NCBI GenBank assembly: GCA_950106755.1
Contig: OX467084.1
Span: 5,704,001-5,768,000, forward strand
Direction: 5' to 3'
Origin: Climacium dendroides
Taxonomy: Eukaryota; Streptophyta; Bryopsida; Hypnales; Climaciaceae
DNA length: 64,000 nucleotides
Part shown: in pieces, positions 9,700-23,418 of the stretch
How the letters are laid out: each line of letters starts with the position of its first letter
Position numbering within the stretch: the first letter of the stretch is position 1
The notes under the pieces: model-generated
The model's input: only the letters and a program-made list of their open reading frames with translations
Database searches by the model: none
What the model was told of the DNA's origin: nothing
Position numbers and translations under genes: made by a program

Positions 9700-12600
9700 C
9701 CAGAGAGAACCCTGGAGCTGCCATGTCAGCCCTCTGTATTTCTTTTTTAGATTCAATCGGATTTAGGGTTGTTTTGGGGTGGAATTCCATGCTCCTCAAA
9801 TCAAAAAAAAAAAAAAACGTGTATAAAAGTGAGAGGAAAAAAAAATTGTCCAAATGCTACTTAAGATGTGTGTAATAGTTGCAAGAAGAGAATGAGAAAC
9901 ATTGGCTCACAAAATTTGGAGAGGCTTGTGAAAAGTAGAGGGGGTACATTTTTAATTTTATGAAACTACTTTTAATCTTGGACCTGAATTTTATGGTTGC
10001 TTCTACTTTAATAGCACAGCAAAGCTACACCCAAAATGTAGTTTCTCTGGCTACTCACATAGAAGTAAAAGAATTATGTGGTAAAGGCAATTTTACTCCG
10101 GAAAACTAAGAAATTCATTTCCAGATTCCTATGTGGTATGGAAGTTTGTTCTTGTTGGGTGTAGTTTTTTGCCTATAAATTGTACGTTTGTAGTCCATAA
10201 CATTATTCACTGATGGTAACATGAGGTCTTTGGGATTTATGCATAAAAAGATAAAGAAGTCACCAAGTAACATGTAGGCATTAACCAAAGAAAAAAAGAC
10301 CATGAATAAGTAACTCATTTTAGTAGGTTTTCACTATAAAAACTGATTTGATATACTTCTTGATTGTATGATGCCAATGTATTTTAAACCATTTTGGGGA
10401 GATGCAACATTCATTTCTGGAGTACATTACTTTACATAATCTTTGTTACAAGGACAAACAAGCATAATCATAATTAAAGGTTACACATTTATTGTCTACA
10501 TAATGAATAATTTGTTAAATAAACTTCTCAATTTGAATTGTTATACCATTCCAACTTTTGATTTACATCAAGGAATATCAAGCTCATTCAGAAGTCTACA
10601 AGTAAAAACATTCCTCTTCATATTCCACTCTTCTTGTCGAATTTTTATTAGCATAATTCTTTTGTTGCAAGCATTGCCTAAGACTTCTCCAATTTTTTTG
10701 TATGTTGAGTTTTCAAATTTTCACAATTACAAGATATTTTTCCTCAATTTTTTGTTTGATGAAACTTTTTACCTTATTAGATTAATCTCTCTATATAATT
10801 ATATGAAATAATTTTTTTGTACCTAAAAAACATAGATTTTACTACCATGTGAATGAAGACTCTATTAGGAGGGTACTTACAAACTATGCCACATCATCAT
10901 GAAGGATAATATTGCATACAAAAATTCTAATATTAATTTCTTTTTAGCTTTTAAACTTTGAAGGACAATTGGATAAATGGGACAATTGTCCATCAAAGGA
11001 ACAATTAGAAGTTTACATAGGTTCTTAAAATTTGGTTTTAAATTGATTTTTTTCTTATTTTTGACACAAAAGAAGAAATATACATTTTTAGGGAATTTAT
11101 AACATCCAATCAAAAGCCCAAATCAATAGTTATGTTGGACAAAGGTTTGGGGTAGACTAGGCCGCTTCAAATAAATTTTTATAGATCAATCAAAAAAATT
11201 TGGTAATTATGTAATTAACATGATATAGTTTGCAAATGTTAAAAGAAACATGCATTGTGTACAGATCTCATTCCACAAAGAATAAAAGCATATTGGCCCT
11301 ACTAGTTCAGCTTCTATAATCCAATCGTTTGAATTTGTCCTTGTAGCCCCTAGACGAACTACCAAAAATGCTTTGAACAACAAATGAAATTAAACATGTT
11401 TTAACCCTTAAAATTTAGAGTGATTCCAAAATGGGTTCATTTGTTTTTGAAACAATCATTTTTGGACTCTTGAACTTGGGCTCATTCTCAAGATAATATT
11501 CAACTTGAGTCATCATATAGGGGAACTTTGGCCAACAAGGTGGAGGCATGTGTTTATAGGCAACACAATCATAATTGTGCAGCCTAGTGTTAACAAGGTG
11601 TTGAAAACCATATGAAGTGGAAGAGTAATGAAGTTGGACGATGATGACAATTGGAATTCTAATGGGTTCCTAGCCTAAACCGTTCATGACCTTTTTTCAA
11701 TGAGCTTCCTAGCACCTTACTCCTAGGAGCAGCATTCTTTCCCCCTCCTTTTTTTTAATTTGTACGTAGATACAAACAACTATTAGAATACACATCTTGC
11801 ACTCAAATTTGAGCTATTTTTCAAATTCCATTGTGTGTCTTTTCTTGTGTTCTTTCACTCTACCATGTCCAATCTTGAATTTTGGCTTCAAGATTTGTGA
11901 TAAATCTTTCATTTATCTCATAATTTTTGAAATATAACAATGAAGTAGTCACCACTCTAAGACCATTTTTTTCACTCACTTTTTGTCCTAAAAATACAAG
12001 ACTTGTTTCTACGTATGTGGAACTTAAAAACCTTGAAAATAAGCATAGGATGCCAACCTTCTAAGATGTTGTGTGTCCAAAAGAGCTAATCAAAGCACAA
12101 TTTCAACTACCCCAAAATATTGATTTCCTTGAAGTACCTTTCACTTTTACATTATAACCTTGCAATCTATGACTTAGATTGAAACCAAACTTTGTAGAGA
12201 TGATAAAGACTTGGCTTTCTAGAAGATCTTGTAGTTAATTTTATCCAAAAATGACTCATCTTACTTTGAGCCTCATACTCTTTGTAACTTACAAATTTAA
12301 GATCCAAAACACCTTGAAAATGGCTTAAATTTTTTAAGATTAAACACTTAAAGTCTCTATTTATTCTTCCATTTAAATATATATAGAAAGATTCTTGTGA
12401 TAGTTTTCTAACATTTGTATTACATAGATCTTCACAATTTCTTTTTTCAATCATCTATATTTTAAAGTTTATAAGTATATTTGACCTCAAAATCCAAAAA
12501 AACTTATTAAAAAATGACCCTTCAAAGATGACTTTGTTAACTAAGTAAAATCAAAATCTTAAAAAATCACCATAGCTAGAAGATTGCATTTTGAACCAAA

Positions 12601-15600
12601 AAAAATCTTGTGAAAATTACAAATATTTTATCTTTGGTCAATTATACAAAGAATTTTTAATTTTTTTGGGGATTTTATTGAAAAATATTGGTTCGAAGAA
12701 CATTTGATTTAACCAAATGAATATAATTTATGGATTGTTTTCTAAAATTTGTTTGAAGTCTTGTAGAATTATTATTCTAAGTTGCATTTAAAAGAAATTT
12801 GTTGCAACATAAAATTTATCTCTTCATATAGATCCATAACACCAATGTTAATTTATAAGGCTTGATTCAATTGATAATATTGTTGCAACATACTAAATTC
12901 TATTCAAGTTGATACTTACATATTATTACAAGTACTATTGTAGTGTCATTTGTAGCCTCCAATATTGAGAGGTTCTCCACAAGTATAGTATACAACATTC
13001 TCACAGGTACTCATCTACATCAATTGGATAGGGCCTAATTTCTAATATTTTTTTAAACTTTAAACTCTATAATCTTGATATGTAGTCAAAGATCCTAAAA
13101 AATATTTTATAATTATGTTCCTATTATATTCTAGTATAGAATTGTATGGTTGAATATCAAATTTTTAAAAGAAAAATTTGCTCAAAATTTATTACTAAAG
13201 CATGACACATTTTGTCAATTCTTGTCTAAGAAATAGCTCAATCTTTAAGAAAAATAAGATATTTTCTAAATTTGGTATCTTATGTTTAATGAATTTAGAA
13301 TGTGTAGAGTGGCTAATCTACTAATGAATATATCTTAAAGTTTTGAGAAACTTCTAACATTAATTAAATTATAGCATTTAATTCTATTAATCCCTAAAGT
13401 ATCAAGAGGATACAATGTCTTCTTTAAATTTTGAAGGGCAAATTCTCGGTAGGGTGAAACAAATCTCAATATTTTGTAGACTAGGATTTTGTAGAGTAAC
13501 AAGTTTACATACTTGATGCATTTTCTAATTTTTAAAATTTGAATGTGAGAAGTATTTAAAATTTTATTTAGAAAATGTAATCTAATAGAAGAAAGGAGCA
13601 CATATAATGTTTTTCCAATGAAAGGAATAGTAGAGATGGGAAAAAAAATTCTTGGACATTTATAGTCTTAACTTTGTATAAACAAACTAGGTTTGGAAAA
13701 ATTTATTCAAGCTTGTATTATTAGCAATTCAAAAATAAAAGGTTCAATGTGGTGTGACTAAGAATACAAAATAATTAGAATGATTCCAAATTTTTTTGAA
13801 GATGTTACAAAAAAATATTCTAATATTATCAATTATTAAATTTCAAAATTTGATACATACATAATTTTATTTAATTTTATATGGATCCAATTTAGTGAAT
13901 TTTGGCTTTCTACTCTTTTTGTTTGGAAACATGTATAAATTTGAGAGTTTTTTGCTTCTCAATTTTATAAATTAAAGAATATTACATTTGCCTTAAAAAA
14001 AATTCCAATAAAATTTTTTCACGGGATTAAAAAAATATTATTCATCTTCTTATAATTTTCTTCCTCAAAGACTGCAATTTTTGCCTATAAAGTTGATCAT
14101 ACAAAATTGTTATAATCTAAAAAGTGTTTAATAAGATTGATGATAGGGATATATTCTTTGAAGGATAAAGCCATTAGCAATTGTAGTTTTTTACATGCAA
14201 TATTTTTGGCATACTTAGAGCACCCACACCAATGACAACTTAGAGTGCCTAATGTGGCCTCAATGATCCTTGGTGGACCCTCAACAAAATCCATGCCCCA
14301 CCATTACTTGGACAATGGAAATAAATGCTAAGGACTTTTCAAAATGAAGCCTAGCCACTCAATAGCTGATGGCCTTGTCAATTGTTGTACAAGGATAGAT
14401 TTCGAAAGATCTAATAAAAAACAACCTAGTCCATGTCCAAAATAAAAAGAAACAAAACTGCTTCCTATTTCTTCCTTTGTGAAATTGAACAATAGGCAAC
14501 AAATAGCCTATGAAGCCAAGTAGCAACAACCATGTGGCTGGAGAAACATAAAAAAAATGAGAAAATGAGTTATAGTGAGCTTCCACAATGTACGATGGGG
14601 AATTTTTTTCATCATAGCGTGATAGGCCCTTTGAACCCCCCATTGTGCATCATTTTTGACATAGTAGGGTGCAAGTGCTCTTATAATAGGAATATTAATA
14701 ACAATGCCCCCCTCTAATGGCAAAGTAGTGTGTTTTGAAATGAACAATAGATGCTTGCATTGTTGATTTGGATTGGCTTACACTTGATTGGCTCACACTT
14801 GATTAAAAGCAAGTTTCAAAGGTAGCCATTTTAAGTAAAGCTATGATACAAAAATAGGGCATTAAAAAAATCAGTCCTCAAAGAGATTGGTTCCCTTTGA
14901 GGAATTCCTCTCAATGGAACTCACAGCCCCTTCGAGGGATTGTGGTCACTATTCATCATCAATGATGAAGAGTGGCCATCAAATTTTTTATTTATAAATA
15001 ATATAAAAATATTATTAATAAATCAAAATTATTAAAAATTAAAAATTAAAAATAAAATAATTGATTTTTTTAAAATTTTTAAAATTTTTAAAATGAGTCT
15101 AGCATGATTACACTCATGCCACATCCAATTCCAAAAATTTATTATTTTATATTTATTTTATTATTATTATTTTTTCAAAATTTTAATTATTTTTTCAATT
15201 ATTGAAATGATCAGTCTTACGCTAATTAGGCCCTACAATTTGCTAGCCCAATGTTATTTTTTAAATCTTAAATTTTTTTTTTCTTGTCAATGTTCCTTGT
15301 TGTATGAGAACTCACAGCTCCTTTGTAGGCTCATTTTTTTTCCCAATGGCTAGACGATGAATCCACATTAATATTGAATAAAATATTCAGTCTTGAAGAA
15401 AAAAATATCCTTTTTTTGCATTCTTCTTCATCCTTATTTCTACACACATTGAGGTCCATTTTTCAAGAAATTCCCCAAATTCTAGAGGACAAAATACTTA
15501 TTTTAGCTGTTTATGATATTCCTACTTTGATAATTTTTAAAGAATATAAATCAAGTCTTTCTTGGTCCAAAAAACTTGATTTTACTTGTTCCCTAATTTT

Positions 15601-15650
15601 AGAATGACACAATCATTCAGTTGCCATCCATCGCTCTCTGAGGTCTTATT
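9700..15650. other. Long AT-rich gene-free stretch
   Basis: About 6 kb of AT-rich DNA. The open frames are short, low-complexity and unlike known proteins. Near 14880-15330 there is a block with GAACTCACAGC repeated (about 14920 and 15310) on both sides of an extremely AT-rich core (about 14980-15190). This could be the remains of a small element. No RNA gene or clear terminal inverted repeat was seen. Confidence 0.55.
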
Positions 15651-15659
15651 ATTTTGTTT

Positions 15660-16258
15660 GAGAATGAAACAATAATTGGGATTGCCGTTCAATAACGTGG
15701 GTCAAAGTGGTAAAAGGACTTGAATGCTTCGAAATTTTCCGACCAGTGTGAACGGAGCTATTTACCATCTCCATCGCCCCTACTTCTAGAGAATTCACAG
15801 TTCAATAAGTTTTCCCTGCGCGGTGCACGACGTCACTTGCCTTGGGTGGTCGATTGCAAGGTTTTTGCGATCTATGCGCTGGTGAGTTTTTGTTTTTTTG
15901 CTTTTTCAAGCCCACGACGGCATTTTTTGCAGCTACATTTGCTCTTGTGCGCATTTCCGTTGATTTTCTTTTATTGAAGTTTCCTGCTTTTCAGGGATCT
16001 CGATTGACTCGTGGAGCACTCAGCTTGCGGTGTTGTCAAAAGAGTTTGCGCGCGTGGTTGCTGACCGTGTCGTCGTGTTTGTTGTTACTTATTGTAGTGC
16101 TTCGGATTCGACTGCTGCTCTAAGGTTAGCGCCTTATACCCCTGGGGCTGAAGAAAAAGTGTGGTTTGGGGACGAAGGTTGTGTGGATTAGGGCAGGAGT
16201 TTATTAGGGCAGTAGGAGTTGAGAAGCATAATCTGGTTGGAATCGATTGCGCGTCAGT
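15660..16258 (+). promoter_or_regulatory. Promoter and 5' UTR region of the ArfGAP gene
   Basis: GC content rises here relative to the upstream AT-rich DNA, and no coding exon is needed. An ACGTCA core in GACGTCACTT lies at about 15830 and ACGTGGG at about 15695; both are bZIP-type core sequences. No clear TATA box was found. The transcription start cannot be placed from the sequence. Confidence 0.35.
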
Positions 16259-19200
16259 ATGGCATCTGAGGACGCGCTGGATCGGGATGTGTTGTTTCGG
16301 AAAATGAAGACCAAGTCAGAAAACAAGGTACGCTTTGGTTCTTGGTCGCTCTTGTCTCTCACCTCTTGGAATGATTAGTACCTTTGTTGAAGTCGCCGTT
16401 TCGCGACTTGCTTCGCCTTTTCAGATTTCACGCAATGCATACCCTGTGCGAGTCTAGATGGAATGCAGGGCATTTTCATCTCTAGGAGGTGCAACTGCAT
16501 CGTCATTCGTCGGCTAGTGTGTACTATAACGAACCGGAGGAGGAATCCTAGTATGCAATAGGGTTTCTTCCTCCAGGCCACTGCTTTGAAGATCCCCGAT
16601 CCTGTTCTCAGGGTGCTCTTTGAAGATTTTCTTGAATCTCAGACCCTATTTGTGGTAAGGCCGGAACATAGACCAGGCTGCATAAGCTGTCCCGCGTAGG
16701 GTCTAATGAGAGTAGATCTGTTGGCTTGATATCATCGGCCTTTGCTTTTTATGAACACGGTTGGGTCCTCTACATGTCTGATAGGAATTTGTCGTCTTCG
16801 ATACCCTATAGAATGCCGGGTCTGCATGGTAGGTTCTCTGCATTGCTCTTTTGCGCCGTCCATCTTTGAGAATGAGGTTACAGTCATGCGTCCATCTAAG
16901 TATGTTCCATAGGAATAGACTGCAATATTCCAAGATTGTTGATGGAATCAATTGTATATTGGACAAGTCCATGTTGATAGAGAGAATCCAAGAGAATTAA
17001 GGAAAAGCAAGTCAAGAGCAGCATTTGGTGCCAATGCTTTTAAGTTGAATGTCTGGTATTGAATTGATTAATAATATACAAACTTTCCAACAATTTCAGT
17101 TCGTGAGGTTTCAATGCGTCGATCCTCTTAATATTGATATAAAAGTTTGGTTATTACTCAGTTGACCTACTGAAGGGAGATGCCCTTGGTTGCAGCAGTC
17201 CATGCTGCTTATACTGTATTTGGAAACTCTGGTGCCTTGTCCTTCATACTATTCGAATAGGGTGAATTCGGTCTCTCGGCTTCACGGTAGAATTTCCAGA
17301 CAAGTCCTTGGATTAATAATACCTTACCATCCTGCCTTAATGATTTTCTTTCACACATTGTATGGCACGTGTATCGTGAAACACACTCCAGCATTCTTGA
17401 GACGAGTACGGAACGATGGTGCTAAAATATCACGTTGAAGAGTTTAAGTGTAGAATGTTGAATGGGATTCAGTTACCATGTTTGACAAGAAAATTCGGAT
17501 GCAGATTTGTTACGACTGCAACGCCAAGAATCCCACCTGGGCGTCTGTGACATACGGAGTATTTATATGCCTGGACTGCTCAGCTTTGCATCGTAGTCTC
17601 GGTGTGCATATCAGCTTTGTCAGGTGATTATCTTAATGCAATTGACTCGTGCAAGCAAGCATATTATCAAATACGCTATTAAATACTGGGCATTCTAGAG
17701 GCTTTGGGTTGACTTTCGTTCTAATTGATTTATAGTTGCCGGTGTGAGTGCCTGCTTACCCTTTGTCCAACACACCTCTGACAAGCAAAGGTTGATGTGG
17801 GGAAATTGAATCAGGTCCACTAATTTAGACAGCTGGAACCAGGATCAATTGAAGTTAATGAGCTTCGGTGGCAACGGTCGAGCACATGTGTTCTTTAAGC
17901 AACATGGATGGACTGAAGGAGGCCGTATTGAGGCCAAATATACCTCAAGAGCAGCAGATCTTTACCGCCAGCTCCTAGCTAAGGAAGTGGCTAAGAGTGT
18001 GGCTGCCATGGCAAGCACTGTCCCTCTGAAAGCAGTAAATGAGACTCCATCCACGAAGGATTTTTTCTCTGCAGAGCTGGAATCAAAGGCGATTGCTGAC
18101 CCTACTCCTGCGCCCAAGCCTGCAGCTAGGCCTTCCCCTGCCCCCACGCCTACTACATCTCTCAGTGGTCGAGCAAGCAGCATTACAAGGAAGCCAACTT
18201 CGTCACTTGGGGCAAAGAAAATCGGTGCGAGCAAGTCAGGTGGTCTTGGTGTGAAGAAATTGACCACGAAGGTACGCTAACTTGAACTGTACGAAGTCGA
18301 TTTTACAACTGAATGAATCACAAGTTTGTGTCCATGTGTATCTCATAAGTGTTGTGTGAATGTGCAGCCCAGTGAAGATCTTTATGATCAAAAACCAGCT
18401 GAGCCACAGCCTGAACCAGCTGCCCCGGTCCCTGCAGCTGGGGAGACCATACAATCAGCCCCAAAGTCATCGCGCTTTCTGTACATGGATGATATACCAT
18501 CAAGCAACGCTTCTGATCAGAACTCCAATTCTATCCATGTCGCTGCCCCTTCATCAACTAGAGATTTCTTTTCCGAATTCGGAGGAAGTCCAATCAAGTC
18601 GTCGTTCAACAGTGGACGTTCTAAGGCACAGGTAAGCTGCTCATTCTTACACGATTAGGCCTACGAATGTCGACTTGGACTGTTGTGATGCGACTACACG
18701 ATTCTGCTACTAAAAATCATATAGACCAGATGTACTTGCTCCTTCATGAACTTTGTTAGTTATGTTTAATCTTTTCCACGTACATCTTTCCTGCTCTTCT
18801 TATGAAGCGAGTTCCTCATTGCAGCCTGAGGACAGTCATGAGGCCCAGAGGAAGTTTGCGAATGCAAAATCTATATCGTCTGCTCAATATTTTGGTGACC
18901 AGAAGAATAACGACACGGAGAATTCTGGACGTTTGGAAAAGTTCGCTGTACGTTTTCATTTCTGTGCAGTATAAACAAGCTGTTAGAAACATTGACGTAG
19001 CATTCAGACAATTTTCTGTCATTGATACGGGTGGCATGGTTTGGAATTTCAGTAACAAAAAAATTAAATGATAATTGGTGGTTATGTTTTTGTAGAACTC
19101 GTCAGCCATATCAAGTGCTGCGTATTTTGACCGTGAAGAATCTGGTTCCCCTGGTGATTCTTCTCTTGATGCGACGGCAAGTGAGCTTATGTCTAAGTTC

Positions 19201-19735
19201 ACTTTCCAGGTAATGCAGAACTTTTTAAAAGTATGGTCATGGGTGTATTAAAATATGAAGCTATGCTTTTGGTGTAATCGGAACTTAAATTCTCTGCTTA
19301 GGTCTGTTCGAGTGTCCGACATCATTGTTGCTCTAATGTTGCTCCTGAAAACTAGAAGTGTGACTTCAACATTTGGTTTTAAAACCTATATGGTTTCAGA
19401 AGTAATTCTCAGTAATGTGTACCGACAATACATCACTCCATGGCAATGGTGATTTTTCTTGGAAATGAACGCTTCCTACACTTGATCCCTTTGGAGCTGA
19501 GCCCTATCGGGAGGGCGTAATAATGAACGACCAGTCTGTAGTAGGTTGTTGCTAATTATCTTGCTTTTAGAATGACTTTATTTTTGTTGTCTTGAGCAGA
19601 GAGCTGACTGATGTTATGGTTATCCAGGCCTCGCAGGATATTTCAACGCTAAAGAACATGGCGGGAGTAACTGCAACGAAGGTCTCAACCTTTGCTTCAA
19701 GTTTTATTGCAGATCTTCAAGATCGCATCGGATGA
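16259..19735 (+). CDS. ADP-ribosylation factor GTPase-activating protein, Glo3/AGD8-10 type
   Basis: ArfGAPs of this type stimulate GTP hydrolysis on Arf1 and help COPI coat cycling at the Golgi (family knowledge). Seven exons give 417 residues: 16259-16327, 17505-17623, 17815-18271, 18368-18631, 18825-18947, 19096-19209 and 19628-19735. All junctions are GT-AG and in frame. The zinc finger is complete: C-x2-C, 16 residues, C-x2-C (CYDC ... CLDC). It is followed by [13 protein letters not shown], which carries the catalytic arginine finger. [16 protein letters not shown] and [14 protein letters not shown] complete the domain at about residues 1-125. A Pro/Ala-rich linker and a [10 protein letters not shown] block follow. 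The C-terminal half has two ISSxxxF motifs ([22 protein letters not shown]), the Glo3-type repeat. The length and motif order equal plant AGD8, AGD9 and AGD10. The start matches the family N-terminus (SENK before the finger). A short alternative ORF at exon 2 is not the start. Confidence 0.96.
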
Positions 19736-20337
19736 GTGAGTCTCAAATCGTTTGAATTCTCAATGTAGTGCATTTTTTTCGCCAAGCATGCAATTGCATC
19801 CTCATTAAGGTAGTCGGTGAAATGCCAATACTGGCATTAGTGCATGTTGATTTATAGTACACATTACATATTATAACCATTGCCCTGTTCTACTTCATTT
19901 TCTTGTATCTTTGCCGGTACCGTACGAAGTTCCAAAAATTCCATACGGATTCTCTGCTGGTTTCTCTATTTCATGTAGGTCCCTTCCGGATGAAGGGGCA
20001 TTGTTTATTGCAAATGCTGGGGACATATTTATCTCTAGCTTGGGCACTGATTTTTTTATGAACTATGCATTTCTTAGCTTGTCAGGCTTGTGGGACTAGA
20101 GTGACATGCTTGCGGAACAGTACTTTGTAGACAATTGAACTTTCAAAATGAAAATGTCTTCGGCTCACTGTGATTGTGCATGGAAACACATGTTAGGTCG
20201 TTTTATATATCAAATTTGAATGTACCTGATAGGTCCAGTGGCCTAACTTACACCGATGACCGATTGTGCCCGTCCAGTGCAGTCAAATTAAATTAACCCT
20301 GAAATGATGAGACCTATCACCAACATACTCTGCCAAA

Positions 20338-20524
20338 AATGATCTGGTTTTTGAATGATCTGGTTTTCGGATGAATAGGTTTTTGAATGATCTGGGTTTC
20401 GGATGAATAGGTTTTTGGATGATCTGGTTTTTGGATGATTTGGTTTTTGGATGATTTGGTTTTTGGATGATTTGGTTTTTGGATGATTTGGTTTTTGGAT
20501 GATTTGGTTTTTGGATGAATAGGT
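20338..20524. repeat. 16-bp minisatellite (GATTTGGTTTTTGGAT type)
   Basis: A unit of 16 bp, GATTTGGTTTTTGGAT with variants (GATCTGG, GAATAGG, TTTCGGAT), is repeated about 11-12 times downstream of the ArfGAP gene. The last units are nearly identical and the first ones are diverged, so recent expansion occurred at the right-hand side. Because 16 is not a multiple of 3, the minus strand stays open in more than one frame and encodes a Pro-Lys-Ser-Asn repeat; these frames are artefacts. Confidence 0.95.
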
Positions 20525-20539
20525 GCATTCTTCATTTCT

Positions 20540-21320
20540 TTAGTATAGTGGGTACACCTGAATTATGAATTTTTGGATCCTCCTAAGAGTAGGAGAACTT
20601 TGGGAGGCCCATGCCTACTCAAAAGTTTTGGAATTTCAAATTTTGAATTGTGTAGGAATCACATTGAAGTCTACTTTATCATCATTGCAAACACACACAT
20701 GTAATTGAAAATCGTACAATGCGTTCAATGTTTTTTATACACTATGTACTATCTAGTGTTGTTAACATTTGTGAAAATTACAACTTGTATTCAATGGTAC
20801 ATATATGGATTGAACCTTTACAATTGTTTTAGAGATACTTATTTTCATACCGCTTGAATTGCTTGTATGATTTTTTGCTTGTTCATCCAAATGCAAGAAA
20901 TCTTTGACTATCCTTCAAAGGTTCTTTATGAAATGGTAGATAATATATTAAAGGAATCCAATTTGTGGTATAATTTTAAATTATTCATTTTTTACTTGTT
21001 ATGAAGTTGAAGTGCACTTCATTGCAATTCCAATGTAGTTTATAGTTTTAGAATTGGTTCATTTTTGAACATGCTAGAGCCCTGGCTAGAGCTTTCTAAA
21101 GTTGCTAAACTTTCTAGTGAGAATTGACTAAAAGATTCATAATTTAGCTATACCCCATTGTCCAATACCTATTGGGTGGGATACAATTTTAAAAAGAGAT
21201 GTTGGAATTTTTGGATTTTAAAAAAAAAAGTTACATAGAAATTTGAAGGAATATTATTGATGATTTGAGTTTCTCAACTTTAATTAACCCATAAATGATA
21301 TTGTGGTCATTTTCCAACCA
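20540..21320. other. AT-rich intergenic DNA, no gene seen
   Basis: No ORF or structural motif that I can support lies between the minisatellite and the long-TIR fragment. Confidence 0.55.
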
Positions 21321-21525
21321 ATAAATGACAAAGAATCTTTCCATGTTAGATAGAAGTGCAACTATTCACCCTCCAAATTTTGTATGAAAAAAAAGGTCTT
21401 CTATAGTAGTTTGACTTCCAATGAGTTCTTTTGGATTTTTTTAAACCAATGATTTAGACAGTACCAAAATGGATGATTTCCATGGTCATGAGTTTGTCCT
21501 TGAAGGTTTAAATATTTGGCATGAA
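21321..21525. mobile_element. Solo left arm of the 3.6 kb long-TIR family
   Basis: It matches the left arm at 3591-3785 over most of its length: AATGACAAAGAATCT, AGAAGTGCAACTATTCA, CCTCCAAATTTTGT, TCTTCTATAGTAGTTTG and GATGATTTCCATGGT. No matching inverted partner was found nearby, so it is a truncated or solo copy. Confidence 0.75.
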
Positions 21526-21555
21526 ATGCCAAACCCAATAGTTGGGTATGATTTG

Positions 21556-21995
21556 TAGTTTAAATTAGGTTGTTTGTTTTGTTTGTTTGATATGTTGAGA
21601 TTTTAAGAAACTATGAGGCATCTTGCGGCATTTTTGGTGCCATTGGAAAGCCTTTTACAAGGAAGGGTGCAAGGACTTTGTTTTGTGGACCTATAGTGTG
21701 AAAGTTGTTGAATTTCAAAAAATTTATGAATTCAAAAATTGAATAAAATTATCTTTTATTTTGGGAAAACCATAACTTTCACATTGCATATTAAAACACC
21801 ATGAAACAAAGCTCTTGTATTCCTTTGTACATAAAGCTTTTTATTTGAATAAGGACACAATCTCTCACATTGCAACAAAGCCTTTTTACTCCTAAAAGAT
21901 ATTGAATTTCAATGTTTTTACAAATTAGAAAATTATTTTTACTTTTATTTTGGTTGTGGCAACATTACAAGGCACACTAGTTATCTTGAAAGCCA
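21556..21995. mobile_element. Diverged copy of the 61 kb foldback family
   Basis: The left part matches the left arm at 61.1-61.3 kb: a TTGTTTGTTTTGTTTGTTTG run, a TGTTGAGAT word, AAGGGTGCA, CTTTGTTTTGTGG and GAAAGTTGTTGAATTT. The right end has ACAAGGCACACTAGTTAT, like the palindrome centre of that element. Only one arm type is clear, and it seems internally duplicated. Confidence 0.55.
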
Positions 21996-22494
21996 TCCAT
22001 TGACCAATTGTTGACCTTAGTGTCCTTTTAGGATAATTCTTCTAACACCTTAGAGGTAGGTTGGTGTTGTTGGAAATTACTACTTTGTCAAATGATTGAC
22101 TATTTTCTAATAGAAGATGTTTTGTACTTGGATTTATGTGGTAATTTTTGAATTTGAATTCAACTACCTTCATTTATCCTAATAGTTTGTGTGCCATTAA
22201 CTTACCAAAGTGATACTGTTTGGAATTAGTGTAGGTTGAAATACTATTAAATTAAATCAATTTCTATAGAAATGTAATTTGTAATGATACTCATTTTTCA
22301 AGTGGCACTAATTTCCCCCCTTCACAAATATTACAAATCAATGTTATAAATTAAAGAGTAGATTCCATAAGATATCACTATCCATTTTTGTCTCTTAATA
22401 TCCTCTCAAAAAATTGAAAAAAAACTCTTGAACTCAAAATTGGTTTGTTCTAAGGCCATCGGGGATCAAGAATTATTTCATGAACTTTAGTACA

Positions 22495-22750
22495 TACAAA
22501 ATATTGAAATTAGGTTGTCCCATACTAATTTCTCAATATTTTACACTATATAAATATTTACTCTCATTATACAAGAATAAAGGCTTTTAAATTACATATT
22601 GTCTTTAATTAGGACTCACAAACTTGTATGTATACAATGAAAATTATATTTGTACAAGTATTGGTTGACTTTGATGGCTTGTAAAGTAACTTTCATGGGG
22701 CAATGCAACCTAATTATTAAAAAAATCTAATTTCACTATTTTGTATAGAC
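22495..22750. mobile_element. MITE copy, GAAATTAGGTTG family
   Basis: The left end has TACAAAATATTGAAATTAGG. The right end has the inverse (CCTAATT ... AATTTCACTATTTTGTATAG), interrupted by about 17 bp. The adjacent interior TACTAATTTCTCAATATT and ACTATATAAATAT are shared with the copy at 30113-30366. Confidence 0.7.
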
Positions 22751-23220
22751 AGACAATACAATTACAATCATAGTAAAAATTATATTCATTCTATCATTCA
22801 TACTATACTTGTAGAAGAACTTTCTTTAGTATAGTATGACTCACACGCAACAAAAGAATCATAACCCACAAGTTTCTACTATGACTGACTATATTATTGG
22901 TGTTTACATTGTAAGCATCTTCAATGGTTGCAATACACAAGTAGAACCTCTCTTAATGCATGGTGCTACAAATTTGTGAAGCTAAAATTGACATATGTTG
23001 AAGTCATTACATGTGTTGCAATGCCAACCACATTGAGAACTGATGAAGGTTTAATTTGCACAGATCACAAGTTCATTGGAAACTGGATCTCACCTACACC
23101 AAAGCAATCCTTTGAGGTCACCATTGTAGAATGTTGTTCAAAAGATTCACTATCATGAATTGAAAGTTGAACAATACATAATACATTAAAAGAAATCAAT
23201 GTTTTTTGATGTCTAAGTAG

Positions 23221-23353
23221 ATGGATTTTGTTGGATGTCCAATGTAACAACTCATGTCTTTACGTTGTTCAAAGTAACATCTTCATGTTGTATTGGACCT
23301 CACTGTTGACATCAATACATGGGTTGTTACATTGGATGTCCAACAAAATCTAT
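23221..23353. mobile_element. Small foldback element, 35-bp arms
   Basis: The arms 23221-23255 and 23319-23353 are inverted copies: ATTTTGTTGGATGTCCAATG on the left and CATTGGATGTCCAACAAAAT on the right, plus GTAACAACTCATG against CATGGGTTGTTAC. About 60 bp lie between them. It could be a MITE; a transcribed foldback giving small RNAs is also possible, but there is no evidence for that. Confidence 0.75.
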
Positions 23354-23418
23354 ATGCTTAAATACAGGTTTCTTATAGTAATAGTTTTGTTGATGAATAA
23401 GTAAATTTTATCATGATA

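Noticed and set aside
9076..9756. Overlapping minus-strand ORFs rich in Gly/Glu/Arg or Pro/Ser
   Set aside because: They arise from the purine-rich intron and the leader of the minus gene and carry no domain.
20283..20535. Lys/Pro/Gln-rich ORFs on the minus strand
   Set aside because: They are generated by the 16-bp minisatellite, which is open in several frames.
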